Shown here: piece after piece, positions 8,447-18,900 of the stretch | Position numbering within the stretch: position 1 is the stretch's first letter | Layout of the letters: every line of letters begins with the position of its first letter | From: Antarctobacter aquimaris | Lineage (GTDB): Bacteria; Pseudomonadota; Alphaproteobacteria; Rhodobacterales; Rhodobacteraceae | DNA: 64,000 bases | Assembly (NCBI RefSeq): GCF_900184945.1 | Contig: NZ_FXYF01000001.1 | Location: 372,001 to 436,000 of the forward strand | Direction: 5' to 3' | Notes under the pieces: model-generated | Database searches by the model: none | What the model was told of the DNA's origin: nothing | Seen by the model: only the letters and a program-made list of their open reading frames with translations | Translations under genes and position numbers: made by a program

Positions 8447-11400
8447 ATGACGGATGACGCAGGCCGCATTGGTGAGAACGACATCGCGATTGTCGGCATG
8501 GCGGCGCATCTGCCGGGGGCGGCGGACATCGCCGCCTATTGGCGCAACCTGCGCGACGGTGTGTCGTCGATCCGCCGGCTGAGCGAGGACGAACTGCGCG
8601 CGGCAGGCGAAGACCCCGGCCTGATGCGCCACCGCGACTACGTGCCCTTTGCCGCGCCGCTGGAGGATTTTGCCCACTTCGACGCCGAGTTCTTTGGCTT
8701 CAGCCCCAAGGAAGCGGCGATCATGGACCCGCAGCACCGGCAGTTCCTGGAATGCGCCTGGGAGGCGCTGGAAAGCGCGGGGCATGTGCCGGAATCCTTC
8801 GACGGGCAGGTCGGTGTCTTTGCCGGCTGCGGAATGGGGTCGTATTTCTACTTCAATGTCTGTTCGAACCCGGACCTGGTGGACAGCACCGGCATGTTCC
8901 TGTTGCGCCACACCGGCAACGACAAGGATTTCATGACCACGCGGCTGAGCCACGTGTTGGACCTGCACGGGCCGTCGATCAACCTGCAAACCGCGTGCAG
9001 CACCTCGCTGGTGGCGACGCATTACGCCTGCCAGGCGCTGCTGACCGGCGAATGCGACATGGCGATTGCCGGCGGCGTGACCATCGAGCTGCCGCAGGGG
9101 CGCGGCTATCTCTACAAGGAGAACGAGATCCTGTCGCCGGATGGCGCCTGCCATGCCTTTGACCATCGCGCGCAGGGCACGGTGTTCGGCTCGGGCGCGG
9201 GGGTCGTGGTGCTGCGGCGGCTGGCGGATGCGGTGGCGGACGGCGATCACATCTGGGCGGTGATCAAGGGATCGGCGGTCAACAACGACGGCGCGCAGAA
9301 GGCCGGGTATCTTGCGCCCTCGGTCGAGGGGCAGGCGGCGGCGGTGGCCGAGGCGCAGGCGGTGGCGGGGGTGACGGCCGACACGGTGGATTACGTCGAA
9401 TGCCACGGCACGGGCACCTACCTGGGCGATCCCATCGAGGTGGCGGCGCTGACCGAGGCCTTTGCCGAGACGTCGGCCGCGGTAGGGCATTGCCGCATCG
9501 GGTCGGTCAAGACCAACATCGGGCATCTGGACACGGCGGCGGGGGTGGCTTCGCTGATCAAGGCGTCCCTGGCGCTGCATCACCGGCAGATGCCGCCGTC
9601 GCTGGGGTTTGAGGCGCCGAACCCGGCGATTGATTTCGAAACCTCGCCGTTCCGCGTCAATGACCGGCTGAGCGACTGGCCGCGCGCGGGGCATCCGCGC
9701 CGCGCCGGGGTGAATTCGCTGGGCGTGGGCGGGACCAACGCGCATGTGGTGCTGGAAGAGGCGCCGGAGCGCGGGGCGAGCGCGGAGTCGGACTGGCCGT
9801 TCCAGATCCTCTGTGTCTCGGGCAAGTCGAAGGCGGCGCTGGACGCCAATGCCGCGCGGCTGGCGGCGCATCTGCGGGCGCATCCCGAGCAGGACCTGGC
9901 CGACGTGGCGTACACGCTGAAGGAAGGGCGGCGCGCCTTCGAGAAGCGGCGGGTGGTGGTCGCCGGCGATCACCGCGAGGCGGCGCGTTTGCTGGACGGG
10001 GCCGAGGTGCGGCGGGTGTTCACCCATTCCGCGCTGGACCGGCCCGAGGTGGTGTTCATGTTCCCCGGCGGCGGGGCGCAATACGCCGGGATGGCGCGCG
10101 ATCTGTACGAGACCGAGCCGGTCTTTGCCGAGTGGATGGACCGGGGGCTGGAGCACCTCGAGCGGATCGCGGGCGGCGCTGTTGCGGGGGGTATTTCGCC
10201 AGAGAAGAAACCCGGGGTTCGGGAGTTGTGGCTGCCGGAGCGCGGGGCGGAGGCGGCGGCGGATGCCGCGCTGCTGCGGCCGTCGTTGCAGCTGCCGCTG
10301 ATCATGATCACCGAGTATGCGCTGGCGCAGCTGTGGATGAGCTGGGGTATTCAGCCTGCCGCCCTGACCGGGCATTCGATGGGTGAGAACACCGCCGCCT
10401 GCGTGGCGGGGGTGATGTCGTTCGAGGATTGCATCGGGCTGGTGCATCTGCGCGGGCGGCTGTTCGACACGGTGCCGGCGGGCGGGATGCTGTCGGTGGC
10501 TTTGCCGGCCGAGGAATTGCGGCCCTTGCTGGGGGACGCGCTGGACCTCGGCGCGGTGAACGCGCCGGGGTTGTCGGTGGCCTCGGGGCCGCAGGCGGCG
10601 TTGGACGCCTTGGAGGCGGTGTTGGCGGCGCGCGGGGTGGACTGCCGCCGCATCGGCATCGACATCGCGGCGCACAGTCGGATGCTGGAGCCGATCCTGG
10701 AGCAGTTCGGCGGCTACCTGCGGTCGATCGAGTTGAAGGCGCCGGTGTTGCCGCTGACCTCGAACCTGACCGGGACGCTGATGACGCCCGAGCAGGCGGT
10801 GGATCCGGAGTATTGGGTGGGGCATCTGCGCGGGACGGTGCTGTTTGCCGAGTGCATCGGCGCGCTGGCGCGGCCGAACCGGGTGTTCCTGGAGGTGGGG
10901 CCGGGCAAGGCGCTGGCGTCGCTTGCGCGGCAGCACGGGGAGGTGGACGGCAACCAGGTGTTGTCGTCGCTGCGCCATCCGGACGAGGAGATCGCCGACG
11001 ACCGGCACATGTTCGAGGTGCTGGGGCGGCTCTGGGCGCTGGGCGTCGATTTCGACTGGGGTCAGGTGTGGGGCGAGGCGGTGCGGCACCGGGTGGTGCT
11101 GCCCTCCTATGCCTTTCAGCGCAGTCCTTATTTCATTGCGCCGGGGAAAGGCGTGGCGGAGGGCGCGTCGGCCTGGCTGATGCGCAGTGACGAGATTGCC
11201 GCCTGGGGCTGGCAGCCGGTCTGGCGGCCACGCTCGGCTCCGGTGGAGGTGGACGTGGCGGGCGGGCTGGGCGATGCCGCGCCGCAGGTCTGGCTGATGT
11301 TCATGGACGAGGCCGGGGTGGCGGCGCGCTGTGCCGCGCGGTTGCGGGCGGCCGGGCATGATGTGGTCGAGGTGCGGCCGGGCGATGCCTTTGCCCGTGT

Positions 11401-14400
11401 CGGCGAGGGCTATGTGCTGGCGCCGGAGCGGGGCCGCGAGGGTTATGACCTCTTGTTGCAGGACCTGGGCGCGCGGGGGATCGTGCCGTCGCGGATCGGG
11501 CATTTCTGGCTGCTGACCGAGGGCGAGGGGCATCGGCCGGGGTCGAGTTTCTTCCACCGGGTGCAGGAGCAGGGGTTTTATGCGCTGATGTTCCTGGCGC
11601 AGGCGATCGAGGCCGAGGGGCTTCCGCGGCCGATCCAGATTACGGTTGTCACCAATGGCGCGGCGCAGGTGCGGGGCGAGGGGCTGACCTGCCCGGCCAA
11701 GGCGACCGTGGCGGGCCCGGCGCGGGTGATCCCGCGCGAACTGCCGGGGGTCACCGTGGCGACGCTGGACGTGGCCTTGCCGGAGGCCGTGCAGGCGTCC
11801 TTCTGGACGAAGGGCAAGGCGGAGGCGGCGCGGGACGCGGCGCTGGAGGCGCTGGCGCTGGAGGTTCTCGAAGAGCTGCTGGCCGAGCAGGGCGACCGGG
11901 TGGCCGCGCTGCGGGGCGGGCGGCGCTATGAATGCGCGGTGAAGCCGGTGGCGCTGCCCGAGGCGCCGGAGGTGACGCCGGGCGGGGTGATCCTGATCAC
12001 CGGCGGCTTTGGCGGCATCGGGCTGACGCTGGCGCAGGATTTCGCGCGGCGCGGGGCGAAACTGGCGCTGCTGGCGCGCAAGCCGCTGCCGGAGCGCGCG
12101 ACCTGGGAGACCTACCTGCGCCGCCACGCGCCGCAGGACCGCATGGCGCGGCGCATCCGCGCGGTGCTGGCGCTGGAGGAGGCGGGCGCCGAGGTCATGG
12201 TGCTGGCAGCGGACGTCTGCAACCTGGGCCAGATGCAGGCGGCGCGGCGTGTCGTCGAGGACCGCTTTGGCCCCGTCACCGGCGTGATCCACGGCGCGGG
12301 CGTGATCGCCGATGCGCCGCTGCTGGCCAAGACCCCGGCCAGTGTCGAGGACGTGTTCACCCCCAAGATCCACGGCACCGAGGTACTGGGCCAGGTGTTC
12401 CCCGATGGCGTGCTGGACTGGATGGTGCTATTTGCGTCGTCCTCCACCGTGACGGCCCCGGCGGGGCAGGTGGATTACGTCGCGGCCAACGAGTTCCTCA
12501 ACGCCTATGCGCGGGCGCGCACCGGCAAGACGCGCGTCGTGGCGATCAACTGGGGCATCTGGAACGAGGTCGGCATGGCCGCCGAGGCGGTGGCGCAGCG
12601 GCGGGGCGAGGTGCCCCGCGCGCCGGTTGTGCCGGTGCAGCAGGAGATGCTGGCGCAGGCCAGTTTCGACGCCCAGGGCAACCGGGTGTTCAAGGCGCGA
12701 TATGACACGACCGACTGGTTCATCGACCAGCATCGGACCAAGGCGGGCGATGCGCTGCTGCCGGGGACGGGCCACCTGTCGCTGGCGGCGCAGGCGCTGG
12801 CCGGGCACGGCGAGCGCGGCGGGTTCGAGATCCGCGACCTGAGTTTCCTGCGGCCCCTGCGGGTGGCCGAGGGCGGTGCGCGGGACGTGCGCGTGCGGCT
12901 GCGGCGCAGCGACGAGGGCTATGGGTTCGACGTGCTGGCGGATGCGACACTGAACGGGCGGCATGGGTTTGCGCTGTGCGCACAGGGCGCGCTGGCGCTG
13001 CTGCCGATGGCGCGGCCCGCGCCGCTGGACCTGGCGGCGATCCGGGCGCGCTGCGGCGCGCCGGTCAGGGCCGAGGGCGGCAAGCTGACCGCCGCGCAGG
13101 AGGTGCAGCTGAGCTTTGGCCGCAGCTGGAAGGTGCTGGATGCCCGCGCGCTGGGCCGGGGCGAGGGGATCGCCGATCTGTCCCTGCCCGTCGGGGCCGA
13201 CGCCCCCGACATGCCGCTGCATCCGGCGCTGATGGACATTGCGACCGGCTGGGCGATGGAGCTGATCGAGGGCTGGCAACCGACCCACCTGTGGGTGCCG
13301 GTGCGCTATGGCCGGGTGCGGGTGCATGGCCCGCTGCCCGACCGGCTGGTGTCCTGGGTGCGCAATGCCGCCGACAACCGGGCGGACCGCGAGACCGCGA
13401 GTTTCGACATCACGCTGTGCGATCCGCGCGGCAAGGTGGTGGTGGAAATCTCGGGCTTTACCATCCGCAAGCTGGACAGCGCCGACATCCTGAAGGCCGC
13501 GCCGCGCCTGACCGCCGCCGAACTGGAGCTGGACGAGGGCGGGGCGACGCAGCCCCTGTCGGCGGCCGAAGAGCGGCTGGCGCACAACCTGTCGCAGGGC
13601 ATCCTGCCGTCCGAGGGGGTGGAGGCGTTTCACCGGGCGCTGGCGCTGGGCGCGACGCAGGTGGTCGTGTCGTCGCTGGACCTGGATGCGCTGACGCGGC
13701 AGGCGGCGGCGTCTGTCGTAGAGGCGGCGTCTGGGCAGAGCTTTGACCGGCCGCAGCTGGACAGCGATTTCGTGCCGCCCGAGGGCGAGATCGAGACGCG
13801 GCTGGCGGGCTTCTGGGCTGACCTGCTGGGGGTGCAGAACGTGGGCGTCTGCGACAGTTTCTTTGACCTTGGCGGGCATTCGCTGATCGCGGTGCGGCTG
13901 TTCGCCATGATCAGGAAGGCGTTCAAGGTGGATTTCCCGATCTCGGTGCTGTTCGAAGCGCCGACGATCCGCGCCTGCGCGGCGCTGATCGAGGCGGAGA
14001 TCGGGCCGGTGTCCGGTGACGCGCCCGAGCGCAAGGTGCCGGAGCGGCGGTTCACCCACCTGGTGCCGATGCACGATGGCGACGGCGGGCCGCTGCGGCC
14101 GTTCTTCCTGATCGCGGGGATGTTCGGCAACGTGCTGAACCTGCGCCACCTGGCGCACCTGCTGGGCGCGGACCGGCCGTTCTATGGCTTGCAGGCGCGC
14201 GGGCTGTACGGCGGCGCCGCGCCGCACGACAGCATCGAGGAGGCGGCGCGGGACTACATCGCCGAGATGCGGCAGGTGCAGCCGCAGGGGCCCTACATGG
14301 TGGGCGGCTTTTCCGGCGGCGGGATCACCGCCTACGAGGTGGCGCGGCAGCTGGAGATCGCCGGCGAGGAGGTATCGCTGGTGGTCATGCTGGACACGCC

Positions 14401-14914
14401 CTTGCCGCGGCGCCGTCCACTGTCGCGCAGGGACCGGCTGATCATCCAGTGGCATCAGGCGCGCGAGAAGGGGGTTCTGTATCCCTTGCTGTGGGTCAGG
14501 AACCGCATCGCCTGGGAGTTCGCCAGGCGCCGCCAGGTCGCCGGGACGGGGACCGAGCACGCCTTTCACAACGCCGAGATCGAGGCGGCGTTCTACCGCG
14601 CCATCGCGGGCTACAGGGTGCGGCCCTGGGACGGGCGCGTGGTGCTGTACCGTCCGCCGCTGTCGGGCAAGTGGACGGTGTCGGGCGGGGCGCTGGTGAA
14701 CTCGGAACGGACTTACGTGACGCATGACAACGACTGGGGCACCATGGTGCCGGGGGTCGAGGTGCACGAGGTGCCGGGCGATCATGACAGCATGGTGCTG
14801 GAGCCGAACGTGCGGGTGCTGGCGGCGCTGATGCGCGCAGCGATCGAAGAGGCGGAGGCAGCATCGGGCGGCAAGGGGCAGGTCGTGGCCTTCCCCTCGC
14901 ATGCGGCGGAGTAG
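8447..14914 (+). CDS. Type I polyketide synthase, KS-AT-KR-DH-ACP-TE
   Basis: The protein has 2155 residues. The KS (about 10-440) has the complete triad: Cys184 in TACSTSL, His320 in ECHGTGT and His360 in NIGHLD. The AT (about 535-840) has Ser644 in GHSMGEN. A KR (about 1170-1400) has the nucleotide loop GGFGGIG and Tyr1344 with Asn four residues on. A DH-like double hot-dog region (about 1415-1670) has His in DQHRTKAGDALLPG, one residue longer than the usual HxxxGxxxxP spacing, and Asp in HPALMD. The ACP has Ser1812 in GGHSL. A type I thioesterase (about 1880-2150) has Ser1956 in GFSGGG. No enoylreductase or methyltransferase is seen. KR before DH is not the usual cis-AT order. ATG at 8447 follows GAGG; GT2, NRPS and PPTase genes follow within 5 bases or overlap, forming one operon. 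It likely makes a short reduced acyl chain; the product is unknown. Confidence 0.9.
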   Translation: MTDDAGRIGENDIAIVGMAAHLPGAADIAAYWRNLRDGVSSIRRLSEDELRAAGEDPGLMRHRDYVPFAAPLEDFAHFDAEFFGFSPKEAAIMDPQHRQFLECAWEALESAGHVPESFDGQVGVFAGCGMGSYFYFNVCSNPDLVDSTGMFLLRHTGNDKDFMTTRLSHVLDLHGPSINLQTACSTSLVATHYACQALLTGECDMAIAGGVTIELPQGRGYLYKENEILSPDGACHAFDHRAQGTVFGSGAGVVVLRRLADAVADGDHIWAVIKGSAVNNDGAQKAGYLAPSVEGQAAAVAEAQAVAGVTADTVDYVECHGTGTYLGDPIEVAALTEAFAETSAAVGHCRIGSVKTNIGHLDTAAGVASLIKASLALHHRQMPPSLGFEAPNPAIDFETSPFRVNDRLSDWPRAGHPRRAGVNSLGVGGTNAHVVLEEAPERGASAESDWPFQILCVSGKSKAALDANAARLAAHLRAHPEQDLADVAYTLKEGRRAFEKRRVVVAGDHREAARLLDGAEVRRVFTHSALDRPEVVFMFPGGGAQYAGMARDLYETEPVFAEWMDRGLEHLERIAGGAVAGGISPEKKPGVRELWLPERGAEAAADAALLRPSLQLPLIMITEYALAQLWMSWGIQPAALTGHSMGENTAACVAGVMSFEDCIGLVHLRGRLFDTVPAGGMLSVALPAEELRPLLGDALDLGAVNAPGLSVASGPQAALDALEAVLAARGVDCRRIGIDIAAHSRMLEPILEQFGGYLRSIELKAPVLPLTSNLTGTLMTPEQAVDPEYWVGHLRGTVLFAECIGALARPNRVFLEVGPGKALASLARQHGEVDGNQVLSSLRHPDEEIADDRHMFEVLGRLWALGVDFDWGQVWGEAVRHRVVLPSYAFQRSPYFIAPGKGVAEGASAWLMRSDEIAAWGWQPVWRPRSAPVEVDVAGGLGDAAPQVWLMFMDEAGVAARCAARLRAAGHDVVEVRPGDAFARVGEGYVLAPERGREGYDLLLQDLGARGIVPSRIGHFWLLTEGEGHRPGSSFFHRVQEQGFYALMFLAQAIEAEGLPRPIQITVVTNGAAQVRGEGLTCPAKATVAGPARVIPRELPGVTVATLDVALPEAVQASFWTKGKAEAARDAALEALALEVLEELLAEQGDRVAALRGGRRYECAVKPVALPEAPEVTPGGVILITGGFGGIGLTLAQDFARRGAKLALLARKPLPERATWETYLRRHAPQDRMARRIRAVLALEEAGAEVMVLAADVCNLGQMQAARRVVEDRFGPVTGVIHGAGVIADAPLLAKTPASVEDVFTPKIHGTEVLGQVFPDGVLDWMVLFASSSTVTAPAGQVDYVAANEFLNAYARARTGKTRVVAINWGIWNEVGMAAEAVAQRRGEVPRAPVVPVQQEMLAQASFDAQGNRVFKARYDTTDWFIDQHRTKAGDALLPGTGHLSLAAQALAGHGERGGFEIRDLSFLRPLRVAEGGARDVRVRLRRSDEGYGFDVLADATLNGRHGFALCAQGALALLPMARPAPLDLAAIRARCGAPVRAEGGKLTAAQEVQLSFGRSWKVLDARALGRGEGIADLSLPVGADAPDMPLHPALMDIATGWAMELIEGWQPTHLWVPVRYGRVRVHGPLPDRLVSWVRNAADNRADRETASFDITLCDPRGKVVVEISGFTIRKLDSADILKAAPRLTAAELELDEGGATQPLSAAEERLAHNLSQGILPSEGVEAFHRALALGATQVVVSSLDLDALTRQAAASVVEAASGQSFDRPQLDSDFVPPEGEIETRLAGFWADLLGVQNVGVCDSFFDLGGHSLIAVRLFAMIRKAFKVDFPISVLFEAPTIRACAALIEAEIGPVSGDAPERKVPERRFTHLVPMHDGDGGPLRPFFLIAGMFGNVLNLRHLAHLLGADRPFYGLQARGLYGGAAPHDSIEEAARDYIAEMRQVQPQGPYMVGGFSGGGITAYEVARQLEIAGEEVSLVVMLDTPLPRRRPLSRRDRLIIQWHQAREKGVLYPLLWVRNRIAWEFARRRQVAGTGTEHAFHNAEIEAAFYRAIAGYRVRPWDGRVVLYRPPLSGKWTVSGGALVNSERTYVTHDNDWGTMVPGVEVHEVPGDHDSMVLEPNVRVLAALMRAAIEEAEAASGGKGQVVAFPSHAAE

Positions 14915-14919
14915 GGGGT

Positions 14920-15921
14920 ATGGCGCGGATCCTGGTCGTCTCATTGAACTACCGCACGGCGGAGATGACGCTGCGGTCCGTGCGCGCGGCGCTGGCGGCG
15001 ATGCAGGGGCTGGAGGCGGAACTGGTGATCGTCGACAACGCCAGCGGCGACGGGTCCTGTGAGCGGATCGTTCAGGCGGTGCGGAGCGAGGGCTGGGCGC
15101 AGGTGCGCGTGGTGCCGTCCGGGCACAACGGCGGCTTTGGCGCGGGCAACAATGTGGGCATCCGGGCGCGGATGGCGGATGGATCGGCGCCCGATTACGT
15201 CTACCTGCTGAACTCCGACGCCTTTCCCGCGCCGGACGCGATCCGGCGGCTGCACGATCATCTGGAGGCGCACCCCGAGGCCGGGTTTGCCGGCAGCTAC
15301 ATCCACGGCGAGGACGGCGCGGCGCACATGACGGCGTTCCGCTTTCCCTCTCTCTGGTCGGAATTCGAGGGGGCGGCGCGGTTTGGCCCGGTTTCGCGTC
15401 TGTTGCGCAACCGCAAGGTGCCGATCGGGGTGCCACAGGCGACGCGGCGGGTGGACTGGCTGGCCGGGGCGTCGATCATGATGCGGCAAGGCGTGCTGGA
15501 CCGGATCGGCCTCTTTGACGAGACGTTCTTTCTGTATTTCGAGGAGACGGACCTGTGCCTGCGCGCCGCCCGCGCCGGGTATCAGACGCATTACGTGCGC
15601 GACAGCCACGTGGCGCATATCGGGTCCGTCTCGACGGGGATGAAGACCTGGGCGCGCATTCCCGGCTACTGGCTGGACAGCCGCTGGCACTATTTCAGCA
15701 AGAACCACGGGCGCGGCTACGCGGCGCTGGCCACGCTGATGCACGCGCTGGGCGGTGCCTTCTGGCGGCTGCGGATGCGGGTGCAGGGCAAGCGCCCCGC
15801 CGATCCGCCGCATTTCCTGCGTGACCTGCTGATCCATGACCTCAAGGCGCTGGTCCGGCCCCTGCCGCGACCGCGCACCACGGCCCGTGTGCGGGCCGCC
15901 CCCGAACTCGAAGCGGAGTAA
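14920..15921 (+). CDS. GT2-family glycosyltransferase (rhamnosyltransferase-like)
   Basis: The 333-residue protein has a GT-A domain: ILVVSLNYRTAEMTLRSV at the start, VIVDNASGDGS, and YLLNSDAFP as the DxD-like donor site. FFLYFEETDLCLRAARAGY is the conserved C-terminal signature of the WbbL/rhamnosyltransferase group. Its ATG is 5 bases after the PKS stop and it ends 5 bases before the NRPS gene, so it is embedded in the megasynthase operon. That position suggests it glycosylates the PKS/NRPS product or a lipid carrying it. The sugar is not predictable beyond the family tendency for dTDP-rhamnose. Confidence 0.85.
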   Translation: MARILVVSLNYRTAEMTLRSVRAALAAMQGLEAELVIVDNASGDGSCERIVQAVRSEGWAQVRVVPSGHNGGFGAGNNVGIRARMADGSAPDYVYLLNSDAFPAPDAIRRLHDHLEAHPEAGFAGSYIHGEDGAAHMTAFRFPSLWSEFEGAARFGPVSRLLRNRKVPIGVPQATRRVDWLAGASIMMRQGVLDRIGLFDETFFLYFEETDLCLRAARAGYQTHYVRDSHVAHIGSVSTGMKTWARIPGYWLDSRWHYFSKNHGRGYAALATLMHALGGAFWRLRMRVQGKRPADPPHFLRDLLIHDLKALVRPLPRPRTTARVRAAPELEAE

Positions 15922-15926
15922 CCGAG

Positions 15927-18900
15927 ATGGCATTTTCCTGCATCGTGATGGGCAACGAATCGCTGCTGGTGCACTGCGCCGAGATGGCTTTGGCACGCGG
16001 CAATCGCGTCGCCGCGGTGGTGACGGAGAACGCCGATGTCGCGCGCTGGGCCGAGGGGCGCGGTCTGCCGGTCGTGGCGCCGGGGGCGGGGCTGGCGGCG
16101 CGGCTGCCGAAGGGGGTGGACTGGCTGCTGTCCATCGCCAACCTGGCGATCCTCCCCGAGGACGTGCTGGCGCTGCCGACCAAGGGCGCGGTCAACTTTC
16201 ACGATGGCCCCCTGCCGCGCCACGCCGGGCTGAATGCCCCGGTCTGGGCGCTGTTCGAAGGTGAGAGCACGCATGGCATCAGTTGGCACCTGATCGAGGG
16301 TGGGGTGGACAAGGGCGATGTGCTGGTCTCGGCTGCGTTCTACATCACGGCGCAGGACACGGCGCTGACGCTGAACACCAGGGCCTACGAGGCGGCGATG
16401 GAGTCGTTCCCTGCGCTGCTCGACCAGTTGGAAAGCGGCGTGTTGCAGCGCCAGCCGCAGGACCTGGCGCTGCGCAGCTATCACGGGCGGGTGCAGCGGC
16501 CCTCGGGCTTTGGCCTGCTGGATTTCCGCCGCCCGGCGGTGGAGCTGGAACGGCTGGTGCGGGCACTGGATTTTGGCGGCTACTGGAACCCTTTGTGCGC
16601 GGCCAAGCTGCGGGCGCGGGAGGCGCTGTGGCTGGTGGGGTCGGCGCGGCTGACCGAAAGCTTTGCCGCGCCGGGGACGGTGCTGGAGGTGGGCAAGGAC
16701 CGGCTGACGGTGGCCTGCGGCGCGCATGCTCTGGTGCTGGGCGGGTTGCGGCGGATCTGCGGCGCGCCGGTGGATGTGGACGAGATCGCGCGGACGGGCG
16801 AGGTGCTGCCGCTGCTGGACGCGTCGGCGCTGGCGCATGTCGATGCCGGGATGGCCGGGGTGGCGCGGCACGAGGGCGCGATGCGCCGGAGGATGGCGGA
16901 GCTGGACCCGGTGAGCCTGTCGGGCCTGCGCGAGGGTGTCGCAGACCTGCAAAGGCGGGACGTGTCCTTGCCCGGCGATGGGGCGCAGGCCGTGGCGCGC
17001 TGGGCGCGGCAGCTGGCGGGGCGCGACGGGGTGGACCTTGCCTGGGCCGATGGCGCTTGGGCGGAGATGGCGGGGCTGATCCTGCCGTGGTCGCCGCTGC
17101 GGGTGAGCGACGTGGGCGCGGTGACGCCGCATCCCGTGGCGAGCGACCTGTTCGCCCGCGCGCCCGAGCTGGACTGGCCGCAGGTGCCGCAGATTGGGCT
17201 GGCTGTGGCGGGCGCGGGGCACATTCCCGGCACCGCGATCACCGTGATCCTCGGCGACAAGCCGGTCTTCAGCTTTGATGCCGGGCGGCTGGACCCGGCG
17301 CAGGCCGAACTGCTGGCCGCGCGGCTGGAATTTGCCGCGCAGGGGGGCGAGGGCCTGCCCGAGGCAGAGCGCGACATAGTGCTCAGCCGCTGGAACGCCA
17401 CCGGGACGGAGCATGACCGCGCCCTGACCATGCAGGCGGCGTTTGAGGCGCAGGTGGCGAAAACGCCCGAGGCTGTGGCGCTGATCTTCGAGGACACCCG
17501 GCTGAGCTATGCCGAGCTGAACGCGCGCGCCAACCGGGCTGCGCATCTGCTGCGGCAGATGGGGGTCGAACGGGGGCAGGTGGTGGGCCTGTGCTGCCGC
17601 CGGTCGGTCGACCTGATGGTCGGCGCTCTGGCGATCCTCAAGGCGGGCGGGGCCTATCTGCCGATGGACCCGACTTATCCGGTGCAGCGGCTGGACCATT
17701 TTGCGCAGGACAGCGGCGCGCGGGTGATTGTCACGCAGGCGGGGGTGGAGCCGTCCCTGCCCAGGCATGACGCGCAACTGCTGGTGCTGGACGCGGAGCC
17801 GCGCCTGGACGGGATGCCAGTGGAAAACCCCGCGCCGCAAAGCGGACCCGAGGACCTCGCCTATCTCATCTACACCAGCGGATCGACCGGCAAGCCCAAG
17901 GGTGTGATGGTCGAGCATCGCAATGTATGCAATTTTTATACAGGGATGGATACGCATATCCCGCAGGAGGGCGGCGTCTGGCTGGCCGTCACGTCGCTGA
18001 GTTTCGACATCTCGGTGCTGGAGCTGTTCTGGACCACGGCGCGCGGGCTGACCGTGGTGCTGACCGGCGACGAAGACCGCGCGCTGATCTCCAAGGGGCC
18101 GATGCCGCGCGGCGGCGGCATGGAGTTTTCGCTGTACTACTGGGGCAACGATGACGGCGCGGGGCGGGACAAGTACCGCCTGCTGCTGGAGGGCGCGCAA
18201 TTCGCCGACGAAAACGGCTTTGTCGCCGTCTGGACGCCGGAGCGGCATTTCCACGCCTTCGGTGGCCCCTATCCGAATCCTTCGGTCACGGGGGCGGCCG
18301 TGGCGGGCGTGACAAGGAACATCGGCGTGCGGGCCGGATCGGTCGTGGCGCCCTTGCACCACCCGGCGCGGATCGCCGAGGAATGGGCGGTGATCGACAA
18401 CCTGACGAACGGGCGCGCGGGCATGGCGATCGCAAGCGGCTGGCAGCCGGACGATTTCGTGCTGCGCCCCGAGAACTCCCCGCCCGAGAACAAGCCGGCG
18501 ATGCTGCGCGACATCGAGACGGTGCGCAAACTGTGGCGCGGCGAGGCGGTGGCGTTCCCGCGCAAGGACGGCTCGCTGCACGAGGTGGTGACGCAACCCC
18601 GCCCGGTGTCCAAGGAATTGCCGGTCTGGGTGACCACGGCGGGCAACCCGCAGACCTGGAAGGAGGCGGGGCAGCTGGGCTGCCACGTGCTGACGCACCT
18701 GCTGGGCCAGACGGTCGAGGAGGTGGGCGGCAAGATCAGGCTGTACCACCAGGCGCTGCGCGAGGCGGGGCACGATCCCAGGGACTTTACCGTCACGCTG
18801 ATGCTGCACAGTTTCCTGTCGGACAGCCGCGAGCACGCGCGCGAGATCGCGCGGGAGCCGATGAAGGACTACCTGCGCTCGGCCGCCGGGCTGATCAAGC

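Noticed and set aside
8441-12373. Minus-strand open frame of 1310 codons opposite the PKS
   Set aside because: It is the antisense shadow of a GC-rich gene; its translation is Arg/His/Gln-rich with no domain, while the plus strand has full KS, AT and KR motifs. The same applies to the long antisense frames 12428-15436 and 15717-20891.
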